The notes under the pieces were generated by a model. It saw nothing but the letters and a program-made list of their open reading frames with translations, searched no databases and was not told the DNA's origin. 7,296 nucleotides of DNA from assembly GCA_025353525.1 (NCBI GenBank), contig JANXOO010000389.1, forward strand, positions 1 through 7,296, given 5' to 3'. This document shows, in pieces, positions 1 to 6,324 of the stretch (the stretch's first letter is position 1; the number at the start of each line of letters is the position of its first letter). The DNA is from Schlesneria sp. GTDB taxonomy: Bacteria; Planctomycetota; Planctomycetia; Planctomycetales; Planctomycetaceae. The position numbers and the translations under genes are program-made.

Positions 1-164
1 CCGGTAGATTTTCCACTGCCTGTCGCCCAAACGGGCGTGCCGTCAGTCGGAAGGTGAATGTCAGCAATTTCGTATTCGGCAATTCAATACCCGAACGGCC
101 AATCGAAAAGTCCCTGCCGTCGGGTTGGCAACGTCGTGTGAAATGGTGCCAGAACCAGCCCGAT
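1..164. other. Left-edge region, no confident gene
   Basis: This stretch lies downstream of the thioesterase-crotonase gene. On the minus strand the same frame stays open from just after that gene's stop to the window edge, but it has no ATG and no recognisable domain, so I do not call a gene. A small inverted repeat, CGCCC-AAAC-GGGCG, sits at 23-36. On the minus strand it could form a short hairpin about 130 bases past the stop, but no T-run follows it, so it is a weak terminator candidate at best. Confidence 0.4.
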
Positions 165-1394
165 TCAGCGACGGAAATCGGGACGCCGCTTGTCGTTGAA
201 TGCCATGATTCCTTCTTTTGCGTCGGACTGGCCAAGGCATCGAATGTAGGCTGCGGTGTCGCCAAGATAGGTCTGCTTCACATGCGTTCCCTCGTCCGCG
301 TGCAATTGATGCTTCGTCAATCGCAAGGCGTCGATCGGTTGGGCAAGCAGTTGCTGTGCGAGTTCCCTTGCCGCCGCGATGACCCGAACATGAGGAACCA
401 CTTCATGCACCAAACCGAAAAGGTGGGCCTGTTGCGCCGTAATATGCTTACCAGTCAGACATAACTCGAGCGCTCGCGATTTGCCAATCAATCCCGTCAA
501 TTGAGCGAGACCGTAGCCAGGCGTCCAGCCAAGTCGCACTTCCGGCATGGCGAACCGTGCTGAATGTGATGCAATACGAAAATCGCACGAACAGGCACAA
601 ACGCAACCGCCTCCGAAAGCGGCACCGTTGACTGCCGCGATAAAAATCTGCGGCAACCGTTCCCACGCCAGATACAATTCGGCCTGACGGTGGCTGAGTC
701 GCGTCGCGTCGTCCAGATCCATTGTTCCCACTTCTTTGACATCGTCGCCCGCACAGAATGCTTCGCCAGCCCCGGTGACAATTACAATCCGGATCTCGGG
801 ATGTCCTGCCAGCCACGCATTGAGCCGCTCGAAATCGGCCGTCATGAACGTGTCGACGGCGTTCAGTTTCTGCGGTCGATTGAATGTCACCGTCGCGATT
901 GGCCCGTCGCGGTCGACGATCAATGTCGACAGCGATGCGAGTTCTCCCCGATTCGGTTCGATCAACCCTGGCAATACGACACTTTCAGCGATGGCGTTCA
1001 TCTTGTCCCTCAGTTTCGCGGCAAAACGATCGGTGTGTATGACGGCTCGCCGGTGAGTCCCTCGACCGATCTGTTCGAGTTCGTCGAATGCGACGATGTC
1101 GAAATCGACCAGACGCCGATCAACAGCGGTGACGCGAGCTTCCGCACGCACCATCGCGTTGACCGGTGTTGCAGCCAGATGTTCCACAACAACATTGACC
1201 CCGACCGACTCTTCGCCCGGTTCGAGGAACGAATGCAGCACTTTGCGTGCGGCGTGCTCCATCAGGCAAATCATCGACGGCGTTGCAAATACAATCGCCG
1301 ACGACGATTGACCGGCACCCAGATGGATCACTTCCGATCCGCTGACTCGCAAGTCAAGCGTTGCCATCGTGCCGATCTGAAGCCCGGACTTCAC
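165..1394 (-). CDS. FlK-like hotdog thioesterase fused to enoyl-CoA hydratase/isomerase (crotonase)
   Basis: This is a 409-residue two-domain acyl-CoA enzyme, probably cytoplasmic. Residues ~1-130 resemble fluoroacetyl-CoA thioesterase FlK, including the MKxGxxxG opening, VFAT, LME, LEPGE, VxHxAATP and GxGTHxRAVIH. The likely catalytic set is Thr38, Glu46 and His72, whose 8 and 26 residue spacings match FlK Thr42/Glu50/His76. After a linker, residues ~157-409 form a crotonase domain: FNRPxxLNA near 171, the oxyanion-hole segment FCAGDD at 213-218, and GAAFGGGC at 257-264. The position of hydratase Glu144 is Val265, while the Glu164 equivalent is kept as Glu285 in MPEVRLG. Loss of one glutamate argues against simple hydration and fits an isomerase or another crotonase reaction. 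The start is GTG, supported by the FlK-like N-terminus and by GAGG nine bases upstream inside csrA. The start lies one base after the csrA stop, suggesting translational coupling. The substrate is unknown. Confidence 0.88.
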   Translation of the reverse strand: MKSGLQIGTMATLDLRVSGSEVIHLGAGQSSSAIVFATPSMICLMEHAARKVLHSFLEPGEESVGVNVVVEHLAATPVNAMVRAEARVTAVDRRLVDFDIVAFDELEQIGRGTHRRAVIHTDRFAAKLRDKMNAIAESVVLPGLIEPNRGELASLSTLIVDRDGPIATVTFNRPQKLNAVDTFMTADFERLNAWLAGHPEIRIVIVTGAGEAFCAGDDVKEVGTMDLDDATRLSHRQAELYLAWERLPQIFIAAVNGAAFGGGCVCACSCDFRIASHSARFAMPEVRLGWTPGYGLAQLTGLIGKSRALELCLTGKHITAQQAHLFGLVHEVVPHVRVIAAARELAQQLLAQPIDALRLTKHQLHADEGTHVKQTYLGDTAAYIRCLGQSDAKEGIMAFNDKRRPDFRR

Positions 1395-1395
1395 G

Positions 1396-1602
1396 TCAAT
1401 TGGCCTCGTTCAATATGTGACGTAAAACCGGCCTCACATATTTTGGCGGTGTGATGTCGTGTGAAGCAGCCTGCCGCGTGATGAGTACATCGTCGGGGGC
1501 ATCGATCCCGATCCTGACCGACGATTTGCCACTACGCGTAATCGTGATCATGACGTTTCCAACCTGGATTTTTTCGCCGACTTTCCTTGTGACGACCAAC
1601 AT
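1396..1602 (-). CDS. csrA: CsrA/RsmA carbon storage regulator
   Basis: This is a 68-residue CsrA homologue. CsrA is a small dimeric RNA-binding protein that recognises GGA in hairpin loops, usually at ribosome binding sites, to block or stabilise mRNAs. The family opening is clear: MLVVTRKVGEKIQVG, then VRIGIDAPDDV. Arg6 and Lys7 match the RNA-binding positions of the first strand, and Arg43 matches E. coli Arg44, with one residue missing from the intervening loop. Val4 replaces the usual Leu/Ile. A tail, PPKYVRPVLRHILNEAN, makes it slightly longer than the 61-residue E. coli protein. The ATG at 1602 was chosen because the family consensus starts there; the frame extends upstream to 1665 but that part has no CsrA character. 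GGGA lies seven bases before the start. The stop is one base from the downstream thioesterase-crotonase start. Confidence 0.95.
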   Translation of the reverse strand: MLVVTRKVGEKIQVGNVMITITRSGKSSVRIGIDAPDDVLITRQAASHDITPPKYVRPVLRHILNEAN

Positions 1603-1748
1603 AAGAGATTCCCAAGGCACTGGCGCGATCTCGGGCATTGCGACTGCAACGGCACGCCACCCCAATTGAAAAACGCTCGATCCGAATAACGTTCGATCCT
1701 GAGCACAATTCGAGGGATTTTACTGCTCGCAAGATTGGCGAGGGGAAT

Positions 1749-1768
1749 GTTCCGGTTTCGTCCGGAAC
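1749..1768. repeat. Inverted repeat GTTCCGG-6-CCGGAAC
   Basis: This is a perfect 7-bp inverted repeat with a 6-base loop (TTTCGT on the plus strand), beside the AGGA hairpin in the csrA leader. It could form a second stem in the leader RNA. No T-run follows on either strand, so it is not a standard terminator. On the minus strand the loop reads ACGAAA, and GGA occurs at both edges of the stem. Confidence 0.5.
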
Positions 1769-1775
1769 GGCACGG

Positions 1776-1789
1776 CCAGCTCCTGCTGG
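1776..1789 (-). promoter_or_regulatory. Possible CsrA-binding hairpin in the csrA leader
   Basis: On the minus (csrA mRNA) strand this reads CCAGC-AGGA-GCTGG, a perfect 5-bp stem with AGGA as the loop. GGA in an apical loop is the recognised CsrA target. It lies about 175 bases upstream of the csrA ATG, so it could be part of an autoregulatory leader. Other GGA triplets in the leader include CTCAGGATCG near 1698 and GGGA next to the start codon. GGA density overall is not far above chance, and the tetraloop is smaller than the optimal hexaloop, so the call is tentative. Confidence 0.3.
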
Positions 1790-1811
1790 TTTTGGTTGCG
1801 TCTGCGGGAGA

Positions 1812-1839
1812 ATTCTAGTCATTTTCATGATTGAGTCCA
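1812..1839 (-). promoter_or_regulatory. Candidate sigma70-type promoter for csrA
   Basis: On the minus strand TGGACT (1839-1834, 4 of 6 to TTGACA) is followed after 16 bases by TAGAAT (1817-1812, 5 of 6 to TATAAT). Transcription would start near 1805, giving a leader of about 200 bases that contains both inverted repeats. It lies between the ABC remnant and csrA, where a separate promoter makes sense. The match is modest, and planctomycete promoters are poorly defined by consensus. Confidence 0.3.
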
Positions 1840-1885
1840 GACACAACTTGTAGTGGCCATCCGCCTGTGACTGACATACTGTAGA

Positions 1886-2461
1886 TTATTTCACATCCCG
1901 GCGACGCGAAAAGACGCTCGCCGCAGCCAGGAAACCGGCGGTCATCGCCAGGAACACACCTACTTCGACCGCAATCGACAAAAAGATGTTCTCGCCAGGA
2001 ATATGGTGCCAAAAAACATCACGAAACCCGTCCATCGCCCACGAATTGGATGTCACATGCGACAGATCCAGCACAAACCGCAGTATGATAAAGCGGTGCA
2101 TCATGCTTCCACCCGGTGTTGACATAAACAGAATCAGAATTGTCGGCAGACCTTCGAACTGTTTGCGGGACCGACACAATGTCGCCACCATCAGAATGAA
2201 CGCCGACGACGCCATTGAACTGACGAAAGCCATGATGGCGCTTCCCGCCAATTGCAGGAAGTGCCACAGATCCAGCCCGAATGCGACCGATGCGAACACC
2301 CGCATCAGGCCGATCTGCGAGACACCCATCAGCGTATAAAACATCCAATGTGCGATCAGCAGGCGGATTTCGCCGGTTCGCAGTTCAAACGAAGCACCAC
2401 CCAGCGCGGTACGTTCGCCGAATTTGCGGACAGCAATTTCGACCGTCAGTGGACTTGCCAT
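1886..2461 (-). pseudogene. ABC exporter remnant: ATPase N-terminus joined to ABC-2 permease C-terminal half
   Basis: This 191-residue frame is a chimera. Its first ~32 residues look like the start of an ABC transporter ATPase (VRKFGERTALGGASFELRTGEI), the segment that normally runs straight into the Walker A loop. Instead, at about 2360-2368, the sequence switches to the middle and C-terminal half of an ABC-2 membrane subunit: VSQIGLMRVF, a hydrophobic stretch ending MVATLC, RSRKQFEGLPTILILF, then NSWAMDGFRDVFW and a last hydrophobic helix before SRRRDVK. Walker A, the signature motif and Walker B are all absent, as is the permease N-terminal half. The simplest reading is one large in-frame deletion across two adjacent genes, ATPase then permease. 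ATG at 2461 begins 33 bases after the ilvB stop and has no Shine-Dalgarno. TTG at 2473 is an alternative start. The product could still be membrane-inserted, but ATP-driven transport is not expected. Confidence 0.75.
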
Positions 2462-2494
2462 CAAACGCAACAATCATTGGCCGATGAAGGCAGA

Positions 2495-4285
2495 TTACTC
2501 GATGATGATGTCTTTGACCGACTTACCACCCGGGATCATTGGCAGTACGTGTTCCTGGTACGGACAGATCACGTCCAGCAGGTAAGGCCCGCCGTAGTCG
2601 AGCATCGCCTTCAGTGCTGCGGGGAATTCTTTTTTGCTGCGAACCTGGGCGGCTCCCAGTCCGAACCCCTGAGCGATCTGTACGAAATTCGGATAGGTTT
2701 CTTCGTAGTGTCCGCCCGCACCGGCACCGACCGCCTCGGGATGTTCGACGGGACCCAGATAGGTATGAGCCCGATTTCCTTTCAGAAAGCGGTCCTCCCA
2801 CTGCATCACCATCCCCAGATGCTGGTTGTTCAGCAGCAACGTCTTGACGGGCAGGTTTTCGCACTTGAGTGTGGCGAGTTCCTGCAGGTTCATCAGCATA
2901 CAACCGTCGCCATCAATGTCGACCACCAGCGACTCGGGATGCACAGCCTGCACTCCCATTGCGGCGGGAAGTCCGAAACCCATCGTCCCCAGCCCCGAAC
3001 TGCTCAGCCAGCGCCGGGGTCGATCGAACTTGTAGAACTGTGCTGCCCACATCTGATGCTGGCCAACGCCCACGGTAATATAGGTATCGCGAGCCTTTGT
3101 CTGTCGCCACAGCTCTTCGATCGCGTACTGTGGAATAATGAGGTCGCCGCTGTCTTTCACTTTTAGTGGATACTGTTTTTTCCAGCCGCGCAAGGTTTCC
3201 CACCAGGCGTCGATCTGAGGGACATCGTCGTCCGAGATCATCGCATTCAAGCCGTGCAAAACCTCTTTGATGTTCGCCACAACCGGAATGTCGGCGATCT
3301 TGTTCTTGTGCAATTCTGACGGGTCGATGTCGACATGGATCACCTTGCCATGTTTGGCAAATTCGCTGAGCTTGCCGGTGACGCGATCGTCAAATCGCAC
3401 GCCGAACGCCAGCAACAGATCAGCGTCGTTAATCGCGTAGTTCGAGTAAACCGTCCCGTGCATACCGAGCATGTGCAACGACTGATCGTCGTCACCGGGG
3501 AAACATCCGATCCCCATCACGGTTGTCGCAACGGGAATCCCCGTCTTGCGAGCAAATTTGGTGAATTCTTCGGTCGCGTTCGCCTGAATGATTCCGCCGC
3601 CCGCATAGAAAATCGGCTTTTTGGATTCGCTGATCATCTTCAGGATCGCCCGAATCTGGTTCGGATGAACGCGACGAACTTCCGGATGATATCCTGGCAA
3701 GTTCATTTCGGGATCGTAGTCAACTTCCCATGTCACTGCGTTCGTTTGCACGTCTTTGGGAACGTCGATCAGAACCGGTCCCGGGCGACCGGTCCGGGCG
3801 ATGTAAAATGCTTCTTTGATAATCCGCGGAATGTCTTCTGTCTTAGTCACCAGGTAATGATGCTTGGTGATGGCCCGACAGATTTCGACCATCGGCGTTT
3901 CCTGAAAGGCATCGCTGCCGATCAAATGCGTTGGCACCTGAGCCGAGATCGCGATCATCGGAATACTGTCCATCTTCGCATCGGCGATTGCCGTTACAAG
4001 ATTTGTCGCACCTGGACCGCTGGTCCCCATACAAACGCCGACGCGATCAGTGGTTCGGGAAACGCCTTGAGCGGCGAAGGCACCGCCTTGTTCGTGTCGC
4101 GGCAGAATCGTCCGGATATCGGCACTGCGATGGGTTAACGATTGATGCAACGGCATGCTGCAACCGCCGGGATAGGCGAAAATGACGTCGGTTCCGTGTC
4201 GGATAAGGCATTCAACGAAGACATCGGCACCGGTCAGCGTTCGCGCAGGACTGAAAATGGAAGGGCTGGCGGCAATGGTCGACAC
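2495..4285 (-). CDS. ilvB: Acetolactate synthase, catalytic (large) subunit
   Basis: This 596-residue enzyme depends on thiamine diphosphate and FAD. It joins two pyruvates to 2-acetolactate, or pyruvate and 2-oxobutyrate to acetohydroxybutyrate, the first common step in valine, leucine and isoleucine synthesis. The N-terminal domain has FAYPGG (36-41) and the catalytic glutamate Glu65 in RHEQGG. The central domain has [11 protein letters not shown] and [11 protein letters not shown]. The C-terminal cofactor motif runs from IDGDG (457-461) to [18 protein letters not shown] (483-500). Many blocks resemble plant and cyanobacterial enzymes. At known inhibitor-contact positions of the plant enzyme it keeps the Pro (118) and Trp (496), but has Cys42 in place of Ala122 and Gly at the Ser653 position. 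About twelve extra residues occur around 512-526. The start is GTG with TGAGGA about nine bases upstream. No ilvN small subunit gene lies in the window. Confidence 0.96.
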   Translation of the reverse strand: MSTIAASPSIFSPARTLTGADVFVECLIRHGTDVIFAYPGGCSMPLHQSLTHRSADIRTILPRHEQGGAFAAQGVSRTTDRVGVCMGTSGPGATNLVTAIADAKMDSIPMIAISAQVPTHLIGSDAFQETPMVEICRAITKHHYLVTKTEDIPRIIKEAFYIARTGRPGPVLIDVPKDVQTNAVTWEVDYDPEMNLPGYHPEVRRVHPNQIRAILKMISESKKPIFYAGGGIIQANATEEFTKFARKTGIPVATTVMGIGCFPGDDDQSLHMLGMHGTVYSNYAINDADLLLAFGVRFDDRVTGKLSEFAKHGKVIHVDIDPSELHKNKIADIPVVANIKEVLHGLNAMISDDDVPQIDAWWETLRGWKKQYPLKVKDSGDLIIPQYAIEELWRQTKARDTYITVGVGQHQMWAAQFYKFDRPRRWLSSSGLGTMGFGLPAAMGVQAVHPESLVVDIDGDGCMLMNLQELATLKCENLPVKTLLLNNQHLGMVMQWEDRFLKGNRAHTYLGPVEHPEAVGAGAGGHYEETYPNFVQIAQGFGLGAAQVRSKKEFPAALKAMLDYGGPYLLDVICPYQEHVLPMIPGGKSVKDIIIE

Positions 4286-4320
4286 GATCAGAATTCCTCA
4301 AAACAACACGCAATTTCCAC

Positions 4321-4362
4321 AAGCGGGACCGGGATTGAGTATATACACGCCAATGCCCGCTT
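4321..4362. repeat. Imperfect palindrome upstream of ilvB
   Basis: AAGCGGG at 4321-4327 is the inverse of CCCGCTT at 4356-4362. Inside them, GATTG (4333-4337) faces CAATG (4351-4355), and GTATATAC is a perfect 8-base palindrome at the centre (4339-4346). The arms differ by a few inserted bases. The dyad covers the candidate -10 of ilvB, so it may be an operator or an RNA hairpin. No T-run follows directly on either strand. Confidence 0.45.
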
Positions 4363-4366
4363 TCGA
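4338..4366 (-). promoter_or_regulatory. Candidate promoter of ilvB
   Basis: On the minus strand TCGAAA (4366-4361, 4 of 6 to TTGACA) is followed after 17 bases by TATACT (4343-4338, 5 of 6 to TATAAT). It would start transcription near 4331, leaving a 5' leader of about 45 bases before the GTG of ilvB. The -10 sits inside a dyad at 4321-4362, which could serve as an operator. This is consensus matching by eye only. Confidence 0.33.
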
Positions 4367-4589
4367 GTCCTGTTTCCGAATTTGTCCTTCGCAGGTGGAA
4401 ATGTGGCGGGATAATCAGCTTCGCATGATTCATGGATCTGATGCTGTGATCGAAGGAAGGTTCGGATTCTGAAATCGTCGGCGTTTTTCAAGGGTGTGAC
4501 CGGTATACGATCAAAAAGCGGAAATTGGCTTCATAACGCCAGATTCACACGCGTCATCACACGCAACATTTGACGCGACAGATCCGGCA

Positions 4590-5954
4590 TCATAGTGTTT
4601 TCAGGTATTCCAGAACGGACCGTTTTTCGGTTTCGTCAAGCTTGTCCGGGAAGTTGTGCCCGCTGGAGCTTTTACCTGGAAGTCGGGTATCGAAGTACCG
4701 GCGTCGGTACGCAGAAACAGTGATGGTCGAAGGGATTTGGCCGAATTCTTCGACTTCAAGCCCGATTCGCTGGCGGTCGTAGCCATCTTCTGTTCGTTTC
4801 CAGACGGCCGGTCTCGAATCGCTGTGCATGACGTGCCACAGCGTGGGAACTGAACCGTTGTGGAAATACGGGGCACTCGCCCAAATCCCGTCCAGCGGGG
4901 GAGCGATATAGCCTGCGGGATCCGTCTCGACGTGATCCTCGCCAAAGCGACTTAACCACCCCCGTTTCATCCAGTTTCGATGCTCCGGCGATAGTGCACG
5001 AAGTCGCACAGAGTCAGTTCTGATTTCATCCAGCGGAATCGTTTGCTGCTCATACTTCCCCTGCTGTCCATAAGTACCATGGCAGCGCGAGCAATTTTCG
5101 ATGAAAACCCCTTCGCCCCTGGTCGCCAATGGCCGGTCAACTTCGAACGGATATCGAGGAGATTCGACCGATTCGATCCAGGCCAGGATATCCCCAAATT
5201 CGGGCTCCCACAATTCGAGCTGCCTGGGGGTGACTCGTGGCAACAAAATAAACTGCATCAAAGGACGCGCCGTCTTCGGCGAAAATCCGTCTGCGTACAG
5301 CGACGCCTTTTTCTTCACATTCCAGAAGGGGGGTGCATCCATGTCGTGGTGAATCAGCTTTGGCACTTTCCGGCTGAGGTCGACCGTCATATCCGGATTG
5401 CGAAAGGCTCCTAATGCAATTCCGAATATCACGGAATTTGTTGTTCCGTTTGTCGTATTCAGCGGCATTTGCATCGAGCCGAAATCGAGATGCGACAAGG
5501 CTTTTCCCTGAGCCAATTTCACCGCCCGCACGTCTTCGGTCAATGTTTGCAGAGCGGTATGTGAATTGGGCAAGCCGGGAATCACTTTTCCTGCCACTTT
5601 TCCGCCGTGGCACGCGAGGCAATTCATGGCCCAGTTTCCCTGTCCGTCCGGCACGTAGCCAAGTGCTGGCCCCGTCCCTTCCGGATCATCCGGGGAGGGC
5701 ATCAGGCCGTACCACGAAAACGTCCGGCGTCGACGCTCGCCGGCGTTGGCGGCTTCGGCAGCCGAGCGATCGGGTTCCGGCCAAACCGTCCACAACGATG
5801 CAAAAACATCGTCATCGAAATCCGGTGGCAGATACTGATGCGTTCGCAAATAACTAAATCCGCGAGCGGCAGCCGATCCGTCTTCTGCAGACACTTTTGG
5901 GAAAAGCGGCAAAGCGGCAATGAACAGACAAAGCCCGATTGTTAACTTTTGCAT
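4590..5954 (-). CDS. Exported di-heme c-type cytochrome, MauG/RoxA/cytochrome c peroxidase-like
   Basis: This 454-residue protein begins with a signal peptide: MQKL, a hydrophobic core (TIGLCLFIAALPLF), and probable cleavage after VSA at 23, so it acts outside the cytoplasmic membrane. Two haem c attachment motifs are present, CLACH at 112-116 and CSRCH at 288-292. Between them are a conserved-looking MQMPLNTTNGTTNS segment and MDAPPFWN. After the second haem, the block GIWASAPYFHNGSVPTLW (357-373) is typical of RoxA-type and related di-heme peroxidase-fold proteins. The reaction could be peroxide reduction or oxidation of an organic substrate; the sequence does not decide. The frame stays open upstream to an ATG at 6134, but the signal peptide begins at 5954, so I start there; no Shine-Dalgarno is visible. 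It is separated from ilvB by 300 bases and is probably its own transcript. Confidence 0.85.
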   Translation of the reverse strand: MQKLTIGLCLFIAALPLFPKVSAEDGSAAARGFSYLRTHQYLPPDFDDDVFASLWTVWPEPDRSAAEAANAGERRRRTFSWYGLMPSPDDPEGTGPALGYVPDGQGNWAMNCLACHGGKVAGKVIPGLPNSHTALQTLTEDVRAVKLAQGKALSHLDFGSMQMPLNTTNGTTNSVIFGIALGAFRNPDMTVDLSRKVPKLIHHDMDAPPFWNVKKKASLYADGFSPKTARPLMQFILLPRVTPRQLELWEPEFGDILAWIESVESPRYPFEVDRPLATRGEGVFIENCSRCHGTYGQQGKYEQQTIPLDEIRTDSVRLRALSPEHRNWMKRGWLSRFGEDHVETDPAGYIAPPLDGIWASAPYFHNGSVPTLWHVMHSDSRPAVWKRTEDGYDRQRIGLEVEEFGQIPSTITVSAYRRRYFDTRLPGKSSSGHNFPDKLDETEKRSVLEYLKTL

Positions 5955-6150
5955 CGACGATCGAAAGTACGAGCTGTCCGGGTTTGACAGGAGGGGCGTC
6001 CCGGCATATATCGCGCCATCGTTGATCGCCGCCCGACTGATTGTCACCCGATCGGGCACACCATCGTCGAGCGGTATGGCGCGAATCCATTCCTCCGGAC
6101 AATTGCAGATCGTTTGTATGGTCATTTTTTTCACGATGTCTGATCCAGGA

Positions 6151-6177
6151 CCCTTGAACGGTGACGAAGAGCGTTTG
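6151..6177 (+). repeat. Direct repeat copy 1 (27 bp)
   Basis: This copy begins CCCTTGAACGGTGACGAAG and matches the copy at 6298-6324 in 26 of 27 bases (A instead of T at position 20). The copies are 147 bases apart. Its first 11 bases also recur inverted at 6182-6192, so this copy can form a stem of 11 bp with a 20-base loop. Confidence 0.9.
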
Positions 6178-6181
6178 GTAG

Positions 6182-6308
6182 CCGTTCAAGGGCAATACAG
6201 GGGGACAGACCCATTTTTGCGGGCGAAACCCTCGTTGGAGTCACTTTCGTGGCTCGTGGCTCAGGTTTATTCGCTGCAAAAATGCGTCAGTCCCCGGCCC
6301 TTGAACGG
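6182..6308. mobile_element. 127-bp interrupted palindrome, possible non-autonomous REP/MITE-like element
   Basis: The outer arms are CCGTTCAAGGG (6182-6192) and CCCTTGAACGG (6298-6308), 11 of 11 complementary. Inner arms are 6201-6220 (GGGGACAGACCCATTTTTGC) and 6276-6295, inverted matches in 18 of 20. Weaker pairing with gaps continues inward to about 6235 and 6262. The loop carries a tandem duplication of CGTGGCT (6248-6261). GTAG directly precedes the left outer arm. Arms of this kind with no coding capacity suggest a small element moved in trans, such as a REP-type repeat mobilised by an IS200-like (RAYT) transposase; no such gene is in the window. Motifs like GGGGACAGACCC recur, as I remember them, in intergenic repeats of several bacteria. 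Confidence 0.55.
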
Positions 6309-6324
6309 TGACGAAGTGCGTTTG
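6298..6324 (+). repeat. Direct repeat copy 2 (27 bp)
   Basis: This is the second copy of the 27-bp repeat, one mismatch from the copy at 6151-6177. Its first 11 bases double as the right outer arm of the palindrome. Unlike copy 1, it is not followed by an inverted CCGTTCAAGGG. Confidence 0.9.

Larger units (their letters stand above)
4286..4589. other. Intergenic region between the cytochrome gene and ilvB
   Basis: About 300 bases lie between the cytochrome stop and the ilvB start. The ilvB-proximal part holds the candidate promoter, the palindrome and the ilvB ribosome binding site. The rest (about 4367-4589) shows no recognisable gene, no leader peptide rich in Leu, Val or Ile codons, and no hairpin plus T-run that would end the cytochrome transcript. 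A short direct repeat, GCGTGTGA, occurs twice near 4550-4565 on the minus strand and is probably chance. Confidence 0.5.

Noticed and set aside
690..1454. Long plus-strand open frame of 254 codons
   Set aside because: It lies antisense over the thioesterase-crotonase and csrA, whose motifs are unmistakable; its translation has no domain character.
1603..1665. Upstream start for csrA
   Set aside because: CsrA proteins begin with MLxLTRK; the extra 21 residues have no family counterpart.
1776..1793. Plus-strand hairpin plus TTTT as a terminator
   Set aside because: No plus-strand gene lies upstream, and the T-run is only four bases; the minus-strand reading as a GGA-loop hairpin is more relevant.
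2252..3166. Plus-strand open frame of 304 codons
   Set aside because: It is antisense to ilvB and the ABC remnant, Gln/His-rich with no motif, as expected of a shadow frame.
3335..4138. Plus-strand open frame of 267 codons
   Set aside because: Antisense shadow of ilvB.
5983..6012. Plus-strand promoter TTGACA-18-TATATC
   Set aside because: The -35 is perfect but the -10 matches only 4 of 6, the spacer is long, and the nearest plus-strand gene starts ~580 bases away; likely chance.
5955..6134. N-terminal extension of the cytochrome to ATG 6134
   Set aside because: The added 60 residues would bury a clear signal peptide that starts at 5954.
6151..6192. 11-bp stem as a rho-independent terminator
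   Set aside because: No T-run follows and no gene ends here; it belongs to the repeat cassette.
6151..6324. CRISPR array
   Set aside because: Only two direct copies 147 bases apart with a large palindrome between; no regular spacers and no cas genes.
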